A DNA stretch of 64,000 nucleotides from Panonychus citri (Eukaryota; Arthropoda; Arachnida; Trombidiformes; Tetranychidae). A model generated the notes under the pieces. The model searched no databases. It saw only the letters and a list, made by a program, of their open reading frames with translations, and had not been told where the DNA came from. Shown here piece after piece: positions 22,411 through 33,274 of this stretch. The first letter of the stretch is position 1. Each line of letters opens with the position of its first letter. Position numbers and translations under genes: made by a program. Where the stretch lies: assembly GCF_014898815.1 (NCBI RefSeq), contig NW_026515407.1:434001-498000 (forward strand), written 5' to 3'.

Positions 22411-22765
22411 ATGGAATTAACTGATTTACCTTACGATTGTTTATCGTATATATTTGATTGTATTCCTGACCTTAAATCGCTTTTGGATATGTCAACAGGT
22501 AAGACAATTTTTTTGCTTCTTATTTAGAGTTTAGATTAAATTCATATTTTAATATGTTAATAAGCAATGGAACATTTTGGCGAAACGAAGAATCAACAAA
22601 ATTCGATATTTACATGGTAAGTTAATAATAAGGTAATTTAATTTTGAATTACAAAAAGATTAAATTAACTGCATCTTTTCAATTCTCCTTATCCATGGAC
22701 AAAGTTGAGCAAGATATCGAACCTGATCTTGCAGCGTCTCCCAATCATCTTTATACGAATGAATC
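22411..22765 (+). pseudogene. F-box copy 2, truncated after exon 3
   Basis: Exon 1 (22411-22498) is intact. The acceptor of exon 2 is damaged: the expected CAG|TTTGTAAAC reads GTTAATAAGC. An exon 3-like piece ends at about 22765, where the sequence switches to a decayed ALDH-like first exon (22770-22840) and then the class A leader of copy 3. Exons 4-6 are absent. Confidence 0.85.
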
Positions 22766-23051
22766 CATTTTCAGCAGAATGTTGATTAGCTGGATAAGAT
22801 TAACCAAAGAAATGAAAACAAGTTAAATCAATTAAAATTAAACAGAACTTAATTGGTGGCAATCAACAACAATAAGTTTATCAAACAGATAGAAAATGAG
22901 AAACTTTCGCCATCTGGTGACAGCGAATTGACTCAATTTTCTTTTTAAACCAACAGTTGATTAATAAGAGTTCAATTTAATTCAGTTTAGAAATTTAAAC
23001 GTTCTCTTCAATATTTTCATTTATTTTCTAGAAATAATTAAATTTGTTACG

Positions 23052-24650
23052 ATGGAATTGGGTGATTTACCTTACGATTGTTTATCGTGTATATTTGATT
23101 TTATTCCTGATCTTAAATTGCTTTTGAATCTGTCAACAGGTAAGACAATTTTGGCTGCTTTTTCTATTTAGAAATGAGATTTAATTCATGTTTTAATCAT
23201 TTTTCTTGATTGGCCAGTTTGTAAACAATGGAACATTTTGGTGAAACGGCGACTGAAAAAAATTCGACATTTACATGGTAAGTCAATTTCATATCCCTCA
23301 TTGGAAAGGTTCAATTAATTTTGTTATTCTTTTGCATTATTCTTCTAATTAAGTCGAGAGTAAATCCGATTTATCATATGCCCCTTTTTCATCTGACAAT
23401 CACATCTACACGGATGATATTGGATATTTGGAGAGAGTTAATGTCTCTCAGTTATTACCGAACCTCAAGGTGAGACTATTACTTAAGGATTAGAGACAAA
23501 ATGACTCATCAATTTACTTGCAATCTGAAATTTTTCAGTATTTCTCCAAAAGCTCTTATCTGACTGGAAAATGTACCTGTAAAATGTTGCTCAATGTTTT
23601 GTCATCAACATCGAACCCGTTAATTGGACTCCATTCTGAAGTTCCATGTGATTTCGGCTCTGGCTGCCACGTCAGTCTCGATGAGATTGTTAAACACTGT
23701 GGAAGCCTCGAATATTTGTATTCATTGCATGAACCATTTCGTGACAGTTATTTCTTTAAATATAAATTCGGGCAAAAATTAAAATACTTTGATGGGCATT
23801 TCGAAGGATACTTTGATCTTGAGTCAGATGAAGAAGAAGAAGAAGATATAGATTATGATTCCAGATTTGAAGAAATAAGTTTACTATGTCGCTACTTTAA
23901 GCAAATGCCAAATCTTGAAGTTCTGAGTTTGGATAAACCACTAAGTAATTATATTAGAAAAGTGATTGATCATCTATTCTAATCGTTTTCTTTTCGCCTT
24001 CAGTTGAACCTCGTCTTTGGCCTTTACCAAAGATGAAACTGAAAGAGATTCAACTCCGAGACATAAGATCGAGTTCGTCAGTCTCCCAGTTCTTGCCTTT
24101 TTTTCCTGATTTACGAACTATCCGTTTGCATATTCGTGAAGTCAAGGATAAAGGTTCTCCTGATTCGCATATTCATCTGAATGTCCAAAATTTTTTTCTA
24201 AACATACACGAAGTAAGTTTTTTATCTGCATTTATTTTCGTAATTCTAATTTTAATTCTATTTGTCATTCAGCCTCAGAGCTCACACGTCGAATCATTGA
24301 ATTTAGTTAAAACTGTCATGGCAAAGTTACCTAATTGTACAAACCTATGCATTCTTCTCCTACAAGGGGTTATCACGATAACTAATGGAGATCTTATCGA
24401 GATAATCAAAGTTCTGCCAAATCTAACTCTATTTGTCTTGGATGTAGAGAATTGGGAAGATGCGAATATCATTGAGACACTCGATAAATTCTGTAAATCA
24501 GTCGGTCGAAGAATAAATTTTATCTTGCGTGGCACTGCACATCACGGAACAAAGGGCGCTCGCTCATATACACGATACATATTGAACGAAGATGTTTCGA
24601 GTCCTTTAAAGATCGATTATGAATTCTTACAAATGTGCCACGTTTATTGA
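23052..24650 (+). CDS. F-box/LRR-like protein, array copy 3 (intact)
   Basis: Exons 23052-23139, 23218-23277, 23354-23469, 23539-23944, 24004-24212, 24273-24650 join in phase to 418 aa. F-box LPYDCLSCIFDFIPDLKLLLNLSTVCKQW. Compared with copy 1, the exon 4 loop is shortened (EVPCDFGSGCHV), the acidic loop is longer and almost purely Asp/Glu (about residues 187-205), and the C-terminal loop reads RGTAHHGTKGARSYTRY instead of LRDDRTWNYSVRTGSYTRY. It ends MCHVY, like copies at 30.8 and 58.2 kb. The leader contains the class A promoter block (22905-22925). Function as an SCF adaptor is inferred from the F-box. Confidence 0.85.
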
Positions 24651-25036
24651 AATTCGTATTAATTAAGCTCAAGTTATTAATCACTTCGACTTTTTTATGC
24701 TCATCAAAAGATACTGTAAATGTTTTCTATTCGTTGGATTTTATTGCCAAAATAAAGTTGTTTTTATGAGAAGACAATTTTTAATTGTGAATCTTTGGTT
24801 GCATTTTAATTGAATTGCTGTTCTAAAAATGGAATAGTAAATGATGATTTATTCTTTTATCGATTAATCGACAAGGATTAACTCTGGAAAGTTAAATATA
24901 AGAAATTGGTCGGCGTGTTGGGGGCGAATTAGCCAAGGGGTATTTTGCTTTTTTTTAAAACTCCAGTTGAACTACTCAGTACAGAAGATTTAACTAGAAA
25001 ACTAGAAACTTTTCTACAAATAATTACATTTGATAC
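24651..25036. promoter_or_regulatory. 3' flank of copy 3 and class B leader of copy 4
   Basis: It holds the class B upstream block (AAATTGGTCGGCGTGTTGG...GAATTAGCCAAGG, 24901-24940) followed by AAAACTCCAGTTGAAC. In this copy the TATAAAA found in other class B leaders has become TTTAAAA. The stop-proximal AATAAAG near 24750 is a plausible poly(A) signal of copy 3. Confidence 0.4.
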
Positions 25037-26473
25037 AATAGAATTGACTGATTTACTTTACGATTGTTCATCGTGTATATTTGATTGTATTCCTGATCTT
25101 AAACTAATACTTTTGGATCTGTCAACAGGTAAGATGATTTTTGTGGTTTTTTATTTAGAAATGCGATTAATTCATACATTTATTGTCATCATTGACCAGT
25201 TTGTAATCAATGGAACATTTCGGCGAAATAAAGACTGAACAAAATTCGACTTTTACAAAAAGATTGAATTAACTCTGCCATCTTTTCAATTCTCCTTAAC
25301 CGTGACCACAACGCGATATCGATTTTGACCTTTTAGCATCTCCCAATCATCTTTATACGAAAGATGTCGAATTGATGGAGAGGGTAAATGTCACTCAAAT
25401 TTTCCTCAATCTCAAGATTTTCTCCAAATGTTATACTCTCGAAAAAATGTGTACCTGCAAAATGATGGTCAATGTTTTGTCAACTTCAAAACTGTTGATT
25501 GGACTCATTTGCGACCTTTTCGCCGTAGTTATTTCTTAAAATACATATTCGGCCAAAATTTGAAATACTTCGAAGGTTCGATTGAAGGTTGCGAATATGA
25601 GGAAGATAAAGATTATGATTTCATGTTCATAGAAATCTATCTACTGTGTTACTACTTGAAACAAATGCCAAATCTTGGAGTTCATCATATGAAAGAACCG
25701 CCGAGTAATGATGAATTATTAATAATATTTGTAAATGAATTTTCATATTAATGACTTTTTTATTTACTTAGTTGAACCTCGTCTTTACCGGAAAACAGGA
25801 ACCTAAACAGATCATCATAGCGACGAAACATTGGCCTTCGATATATCGTTTTCTAGATTTACGGAGTGTTTCTCTGGATATTCGATCAGTGAGAGGTGAA
25901 GATGATTCTTTCAAATTTTCTAATACTCACCTGAATATCCAAGATTGCGATTGATTTTCTTTGGTATCTTATCATTTTTATTCTAATTCTGAATTCTACA
26001 TAGGATTGTATTTATCATCCAGTATAAATACTCGCCTGTCGTTGAAGCTGATTAAAAGTGTTATGGTCAAGTTCCCTAACTGTACAAACCTGTGCATTCA
26101 TCTCATGAAAAAGATTTTAATAACTAATGAGGATTTGATCGAGATAATCAAAATGTTGCCCAATTTAACTCTCTTTGTTTTGGTGATAAGCAATTGGGGA
26201 GACACAAATACTATTGAGACAAGCGTTAAATTCTATCAATCGCCAGGTCGTCGAATATCCTTTTACTTGCTTCGCGATGATCGAATACGGAATCGCACGA
26301 CCAGAACTGGATCATATACACGATATGCATTGAACGAAGATGTTGCGGATCATTTGAAGACCGACAACAATTTCGTTCGGAGCTTTTTTCGTTGTGAAAA
26401 AAAAACCAATTTTTCTTCAAACAATTGGTTGTCCAACATTCGGTTTTTCTTATCAATTGTAACTACAAGTTAA
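25037..26473 (+). pseudogene. F-box copy 4, degenerate
   Basis: The start codon is ATA (25037-25039). Exon 2 gains a stop (GCG AAA TAA near 25226-25234) and its donor with most of the next intron is deleted. Exons 3 and 4 are contiguous, without the usual intron. Exon 4 lacks the cysteine loop and VDEIVKHC segment: LIGLICD is joined directly to LFAVVIS/RSYFLKY, with a frame change. Exon 6 (about 26025-26473) remains readable, with KFPNCTNLCIHLMKK and SYTRYALNED. Confidence 0.85.
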
Positions 26474-26893
26474 AGTTATCATTCATCTCGATAATAATCT
26501 AGTATATAATAGTTTTCTACTTTGATATTAGTTCAATCCAGTCATCTCTCTCTCTCTCTCATGCTACCACCTTTTTGATTGTCAAGACAATTTGATACTT
26601 CAGTTTCTAATTGTTATGTGTGCATTGTTGTTCATTTATTGATTCAATTTTTCTTCTAACAAAAGGAAAAAGTCTTATTTAATCTCTTATCGGTTGTCAA
26701 ATAAGATTAACCATGGACAATTAAATACAAGTACTTTGGGGGTCTGTTGATAGCAAATCAGTTTTGGGGCTCAATCATTTTGCTTTCCTTCTGGAAAACT
26801 CCAATTGAACTTAATTAGTATAGAAATTGTAACTTGTTGAATATTCTCATTCTGGATTTCATTCATTTTCACAAACTAATTACCTTTGTGACA
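26474..26893. other. spacer and leader of copy 5
   Basis: Paralogous to 28551-29172 (shared TCATTTTCACAAACTAATTAC... leader and AACTCCAATTG block). A short CT repeat lies at 26547-26560. It has a degenerate class B upstream block rather than the class A block. Confidence 0.5.
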
Positions 26894-28550
26894 ATGGAAT
26901 TGCGCGATTTACCTTACGATTGTTTATCGTATATAATTGATTGTATTCCTGACCTTAAATCGCTTTTGGATATGTCAAAAGGTAAGACAATTTTTCTGCT
27001 TCTTATTTAGAGTTTTGATTAAATTCATATTTTGATCACTGATCAGTTTGTAAACAATGGAACATTTTGGCGAAACGAAGACTGAATAAAATTCAACATT
27101 TACATGGTGAGTTGATAGTAAGATAATCTTATTGTGATTTACAAAAAGATTGAATTAACGCTGCCATTTTTGCATTTCTCCTTAGCAATGGCCAAAGTTG
27201 AGCTCGATATCTATTCTGACCTTGCAGCATCTCCCAATCATATTTACACGAATGATGTTGGATTGATGGAGAGAGTAAATGTCTCGAAAATGTTTCCAAA
27301 TCTCAAGGTGAGTTCACTTAACAAGCAAAAAGTCTTTCTCTAATCCATTTCTCTTCGAACTTCAAGTTTTTCACTAAAAGTGATATGCTTTATACCCAAT
27401 GTACCTGCAAGATGATGGTCAATGTTTTGTCAACTTCGAAACCATTAATTGGGCTCATTTGTAAAGAGCCATGTCTTAGTTCAAATTCTCTAACCAGTTT
27501 GTGCTGCTTCGATATCGATGATATTGTTAAACATTGTGGTAGCCTCGAGTACCTGGATTCCCATGATGAACATTTTCTTGAAAGTTATTTCGTAAAATAT
27601 AAATTCGGCAGAAATTTGAAATATTTTGAAGGTTATGTCGTAGGTTACGAAGATGCTGAAGAGGATACAGATTTTGATTTTTTGTTTGAAGGAGTCTCTA
27701 TACTTTGTTCCTACTTTCAGCAAATGCCAAATCTTGAAGTTCTGCATCTGAAAGACCCACCGAGTAATTATAATGATTTGTCATCTGAAATCTTTTGGTA
27801 TACTAATGACTTTTTCTTTACTTAGTTGAACCTCGTCTTTGGCCTTTACCTAAAAACATGAACCTAAAACAGATCGATTTTGACATCATATCGACAAAAA
27901 CATTGGCCTTCGAGTTCTTATCTCGTTTTCCCGATTTACGGAGTGTTTCTCTTGATATTCGATCAGTGGAAGATAAAGATGATGTTTTCAAAGTTTCCGA
28001 TGCTCATCAACATATCCAAGATTGCGCTCTACATATTGGAGGAACAGTAAGTTTTATGTGCTATCTTATGAATTTATCTCAAGTTCGAATTCTATCCATC
28101 ATCTAGTATCAAAGCTCACCTGTCAGACCGTCGAAGCTGATTAAAAGTGTTATGGTCAAGTTCCCTAATTGTACAAACCTGTGCATTCATCTCATGAAAA
28201 AGATTTTAATAACTAATGAGGATTTGATCGAGATAATCAAAATGTTGCCCAATTTAACTCTCTTTGTTTTGGTGATAAGCAATTGGGGAGATGCAAATAC
28301 TATCGAGACAATCGATAAATTCTGTCAATCGTCAGGTCGTCGAATATCCTTTTACTTGCTTCGCGATGATCGAATATGGAATAGCACGACCAGAACTGGA
28401 TCATATACACGATATGCATTGAACGAAGATGTTGCGAATCATTTGAAGAATGACAACAAATTCATTCGGAGCTTTTTTCGTTGTGAAAAAAACATTCAAC
28501 TTTTCTTCGAAGAACTGATTTTTCAGGATTTTGTTTCCTCATGCAAGTGA
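26894..28550 (+). CDS. F-box/LRR-like protein, array copy 5 (intact)
   Basis: Exons 26894-26981, 27047-27106, 27186-27307, 27367-27763, 27826-28046, 28107-28550; 443 aa, the longest intact copy because the C-terminus extends past the usual stop to SFFRCEKNIQLFFEELIFQDF. The exon 3 start differs from copies 1 and 3 (AMAKVELDIYSDLAASPNHIYTND), which defines a second subfamily shared with copies at 31.2, 38.8, 55.2 and 62.3 kb. The exon 4 loop is KEPCLSSNSLTSLCCFDIDDIVKHC. All junctions keep phase, including the GTGAGT donor of exon 2. It retains intron 3, unlike its closest relatives. Confidence 0.85.
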
Positions 28551-29172
28551 AAATAATCAAGCATTCCAATAATAATCGTGTATATTATTATAATAGTTTT
28601 CGATCTTGATGTTAGCTTAATCCAGCCATCTCTTTATCTTGTTGCTATTAACTTTTAGACTATCAAGACAATATGATAATTTTTTGATTGTCAATTGTTT
28701 GTTTACTATTTACTTGAGTCAATAAATGATCCAAGTCATTAATTCAAACAGTAAATGTTTTATAAATAAAATCGTTTAATTATTAGTTCAAGAGAATCAA
28801 AAAATATCAGCTAATAATTTTAGCTGAAAAACTGAGCTTCAAAGTTTCGTTGTATTTTATGCAATCCGATCCATTAATCGCTAATTATAAATCGTCAAGT
28901 AAATTTAAATAATTGCTCATTGTGTATATCTTTTGATTAAATTTCTCTTCCAGAAAAAGTAAAAAGTCTTATCGAGTCTCTTATCAATTAGTCGAAAAGA
29001 ATAACCATGGACAATTAAACATAAGTACTTGGGGTGTCCGGTTGTAAGCTTCAGCATTTGGCTTTTCTTTTGAAAAACTCCAATTGCACTTAATTAGTAT
29101 AGAAATTGTAACTTGTTGAATATTCTCATTCTGAATTTCATTCATTTTCACGAACTAATTACATTTGTGACA
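28551..29172. other. spacer and leader of F-box copy 6
   Basis: AT-rich; paralogous to 26474-26893. Nothing coding seen. Confidence 0.5.
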
Positions 29173-29241
29173 ATGGAATTGGATGATTTACTTTACGATT
29201 GTTTATCGTGTATATTTGATTGTATTCCTGATCTTTTATTA

Positions 29242-29607
29242 CAGTCATCCCAACCAAAAAGAAACAGTTTGCAACGAGCAAGAAACGGTCAATAGTCAAT
29301 ATTTTGCTCTCTCGGTTTTTGACCGATTTACCTAAAGCTCCAGTTTCGTATTATCGATTAAGTTTATTAATCACTAAAATGATGATCAAAAATTAATTTT
29401 TGCATCTGATTTGTAGTCATTGATAACTTTTGTATAATTTTTACTCAACTGTTTCACCTAAAATGCAAACTGTTTCTCGTCGTTTGCAAAGTGTTCCCTC
29501 TATTTTCAAAGGTTAGGACCTTTGAGTTGGAAGACAAGAGTCGTAAAATCTTCCCCACCCCCGTTTCTTGCTCGTTGCAAACTGTTTCTTTTTGGTTAAA
29601 AAGACTG
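29242..29607. mobile_element. 366-bp TA-flanked MITE (Tc1/mariner-like)
   Basis: Near-perfect terminal inverted repeats of about 50 bp (CAGTC...AACCAAAAAGAAACAG and GCAACGAGCAAGAAACGG on the left; the reverse complement on the right), flanked by TA on both sides (29240-29241 and 29608-29609). There is no transposase frame. TIR start CAGT and TA duplication fit a non-autonomous Tc1/mariner element. Confidence 0.85.
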
Positions 29608-30259
29608 TAATTTGACATTTACATGGTAAGTTCATAATAAGGTAAGTTCATTGTGATTTACAAAAATATTAACTATGCGTCTTTTCAATTGTCTTTATCC
29701 ATTAAATTAATGCTACCATATTTTCAATTCCAATTGCCACCAAAGTTGAGCACGATATCGATTCTGACCTTGCAGCATCTCCCAATCATCTACACACGAA
29801 CGTTAGTGGATTGGTGAAGAGAGTAACTGTCTCTCAAATGTTTTCCAATTTTATCAAGTTTAATATATTCAACAAAAATAAAAAAAATCTTTTTCTAATC
29901 GATTTCCACACTGAACTTCAAGTTTCCAACTAAAGGTGATACGGCCTGGACCACGTGTACGTTTAGATGGTCAATGTTTTGTCAACTTCGAAAAGTTGAT
30001 TGGACTCGTTATTGGCTTAGATCCATGTTCTTTGGAAAATCCAGATACATCTGACACTTGGTTTCATGTTGGTGTCGATGAGGTCGTTAAACACTGTGGG
30101 AGCCTTTGGATTTATTGTATCGACCTTTTATTCGTAGTTATTTCTTCAGATTTAGATTCGGCCGAAATTTGAAATACTTTGAAAGTTATATGCATGATTA
30201 TGATTTCAATCTAGTCTATGATCGCGCTCTTGGTTTTAAAGACACGCGTTTTCTGAGCC

Positions 30260-30532
30260 GGTAAGACTCAAGATATGTCCGTCAGCTCGATATTTAAACT
30301 TTGAGCTGATTTTTTTTCGGCTTAAAGTTACAGCTACATATGAAAATGGACTTAATTGTTCAGTTAATTGTGTTTGTTTAAATTAGGTTAGGTTAGGTCT
30401 TCGCTAATAAGGGTCACTATGACCAAAGAAAGGCCCGGAGGGCCTGAGACAATCAAACCGAACCTTAAGCCGAGAAAAAAATCAGCTGAAAATTGAAAAT
30501 ATCGAGCTGACGGACATATCTTGAGTCTTACC
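30260..30532. mobile_element. MITE copy 1, 273 bp, 8-bp target duplication (hAT-like)
   Basis: Terminal inverted repeats of about 35 bp start GGTAAGACTCAAGATATG and end with its complement. Perfect 8-bp direct repeats TCTGAGCC flank it (30252-30259, 30533-30540). Eight-base duplications are typical of hAT and P superfamilies. The interior has TTAGGTTAGGTTAGG and a GC-rich palindrome GGCCCGGAGGGCC. Non-coding. Confidence 0.9.
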
Positions 30533-30795
30533 TCTGAGCCTTATCAGAAGCTGATTGAAAGTGTTATGGTCAAGTCGCGTTATTTGCCTTGGATGTGAAG
30601 AATTGGGAAGATGCAAATATCATTGAGACAATCGATAAATTCTGTAAATCATCAGGTCGAAGAATCAATTTTATCCTGCGTGGCGATGGCCAAACAATGG
30701 GCGCTCACTCATATACACGATACATATTGAACGAAGATGTTGCGAGTCCTTTAAAGATCGATTATGAATTCTTACAAATGTGCCACGTTTATTGA

Positions 30796-31204
30796 AATTC
30801 GTATTAATTAAGCTCAAGTTATTAATCACTTCGACTTTTTTATGCACATCAAAAGATACTGTAAATGTTTTCTATTCGCTAAATTTTATTGCCAAAATAA
30901 AGTTGTTTTTATGAGAAGACAATTTTTAATTGTGAATCTTATGCTGCCTTTTAATTAAATTGTTGTTCTGAAAATGGAATAGTAAATGTTGATTTATTCT
31001 TTTATCGATTAATCGAGAAGATTAACTCTGGAAAGTTAAATATAAGAAATTGGTCGGCGTGTTGGGGGCGAATTAGCCAAGGGTATTCTTTTCTTTTATA
31101 AAACTCCAGTTTAACTTATCAGTTTAGGAATTTTAAGTTTCTGTTAAATATTGAATTTGTGTTAATACTTTCATTTATTTCATAGAAATATTAAATTTGT
31201 GAAA
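30796..31204 (+). promoter_or_regulatory. class B F-box leader with TATA box
   Basis: It contains GGCGTGTTGGGGGCGAATT (31057-31075), then TATAAAA at 31097-31103 and TCAGTT at 31119-31124, about 80 bp before the ATG of copy 7. TCAGT matches the arthropod initiator consensus, and the spacing is close to that of a TATA/Inr promoter. Related blocks precede copies at 25.0, 38.8, 45.4, 48.2, 52.0 and 55.2 kb; TATAAAA survives in those at about 38663 and 55102. Confidence 0.45.
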
Positions 31205-32738
31205 ATGGAATTGACTGATTTACCTTACGATTGTTTATCGTATATATTTGATCGTATTCCTGACCTTAAATCGCTTTTGGATATGTCAACAGGTAAGACA
31301 ATTTTTGTGCTTCTTATTTAGAGTTTAGATTAAATTCATATTTTTATCAGTTTGTAAACAATGGAACATTTTGGCGAAACGAAGACTGAACAAAATTCGA
31401 CATTTACATGGTAAGTTAATAATAAGGTAATTTAATTGTGAATTACAAAAAGATTATATTAACTCTGCCGTCTTCTCAATTCTCCTTAAACGTGGCCACA
31501 GCACAGCAAGATATCGATTCTGACCTTTCAGCATCTCCCAATCATCTTTATACGAACGATGTCGAATTGATGGAGAGAGTAAATGTCTCGAAAATGTTCC
31601 CCAATCTCAAGTTTTTCTCCAAATGTTATAATCTCGATAAAATGTGTACCTGCAAAATGTTGGTCAATGTTTTGTCAACTTCGAAACCGTTGATTGGACT
31701 CATTTGTGAAGCGCCATGTCTTTTCTCAAGTCCAGAGCATCTTGGCTCTCGCTGCCACGTTGATGTCGATGAGATTGTTAAACACTGTAGAGACCTCAGT
31801 ACCTGGTTACATTGTATCGACCTTTTCTTCGTAGTTATTTCTTAAAATACAAATTCGGCCGAAATTTGAAATACTTTGAAGGTTCGATTGAAGGTAGCGA
31901 ATATGAGGAAGATAGAGATTATAATTTCATATTCAAAGAAATGCATCTAATATGTTATTACTTGCATCAAATGCCAAATCTGGAAGTTCTGCATATGAAA
32001 GAGCCACCATGTAATGAATTATTTGTCGTAGATAATAGATTGGTATAATAATGACTTTTCCTTTTAATTAGTTGAAGCTCGTCTTTGGTCTTTTCCGAAA
32101 AACATGAAACTGAAACAGATCGAATTTGAAATCGTGTCGACTGAATCATTCGCCTTCCAGTTCTTATCTCTTTTTCCCGATTTACGGAGTGTTTCTCTTG
32201 ATATTCGAACAGTGGAAGATAAAGATGATGTTTTCGAAGTTTCCAATGCTCACCCGAATATCCAAGATTGTGCTTTACACATTGGAATAGTAAGTATTCT
32301 GTAGTATCTTATGAATTTTATTTAATTCTAAATTCTTTTTATCAGTTTCAGTATCAATGCCCAGAAGTCGACCCAATGAATCTAATTAAAAGTATTATGG
32401 TCAAGTTCCCTAATTGTAAAAACCTTTTCATTCGTCTCATGGAAAGGCTGTCGATAACTAATGAGGGTTTGATCGAGACAATCAAAGTTTTACCCAATTT
32501 AACTCTTTTTGTCTTGGATATAAAGAATTGTGGAGATGCGAATACTATTGATATAATTGATAAATACTGTAAATCAACAGGTCGTCGAATATCCTTTTAC
32601 TTGTTTCGCGATGATAGAAAATGGAATCACACACTTGGAACTCGAACATATACACAATATGCACTAAACGAAGATGTTGCGAATCATCTCGAGGCCGACA
32701 GCAAATTCGTTCGCTCGGAGTTTTTGCGTTGTGAATGA
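31205..32738 (+). pseudogene. F-box copy 7, one-base frameshift in exon 4
   Basis: Exons 31205-31292, 31351-31410, 31502-32010 (exons 3 and 4 fused, no intron), 32072-32289 and 32352-32738. All junctions keep phase except for one missing base after CTC at 31797, where intact relatives read GGGAGCCTCGAGTAC. Restoring that base in concept would give about 420 codons, so the lesion is either very recent or a consensus error. Exon 3 begins at the acceptor CCACAG|CACAGC. C-terminus ends RSEFLRCE. Confidence 0.75.
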
Positions 32739-33274
32739 AAAAAGTTGAATTTCTCTTTAACCGATCGATCGATCGGAGTTTCTTATTACATGAAACGAAA
32801 AGTGAAAATTTTCATAATAAAAAGTATTATTGTTCTCGATCTTGATATTATCATTTCAAACTTTTCATAAATTCAATCAAAAGTCTCTTCCTCTCTCTCG
32901 GTTGCTATTAACTTTAAGTTTGTCAACACAATTTGATTTTTTAGTTTCTAAGTTTTCAAATGATTATGTAATTAATTGTATCAGTAAATGGCTCAAATCA
33001 TTAGTTCAAATAGTAAAACTTTTTAGTTTTTGATAAAAGTGATTAATTAAACTATCCTTTTGTTCAAGAGAATCAAAAAAATATAAGCAAATGATTTTAG
33101 CTAAAAAACTGAACTTAAATGTTTCGTAATTTGCTGGAATTTTTTCGATTGATTCGTAATATGAACTTCATACGAATACTTCATAAAATGAGCTAAAACT
33201 CATATTTTATAATTGATCAGTTTGTAAACATTCTGAATTTCGTTCATTTTCACAAACTAATTACCTTTGTGACA
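32739..33274. other. spacer between F-box copies 7 and 8
   Basis: AT-rich. A short GATCGATCGATCGG run lies at 32762-32777. The 33210-33274 segment is a chimeric leader (a fragment of intron 1 followed by TTCACAAACTAATTACC). No gene. Confidence 0.5.

Larger units (their letters stand above)
29173..30795 (+). pseudogene. F-box copy 6, broken by two MITE insertions
   Basis: Exon 1 begins normally (MELDDLLYDCLSCIFDCIPDL) and is cut at 29240 by a TA-flanked element. The end of exon 1, intron 1 and nearly all of exon 2 are gone; only GACATTTACATGG survives after it. A decayed exon 3 (about 29745-29865) and partial exon 4 (29940-30230, frameshifted around 30120) follow. A second MITE (30260-30532) sits in place of exon 5 and the start of exon 6. 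The rest of exon 6 (30541-30795) is open and ends QMCHVY like copy 3. Confidence 0.9.
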
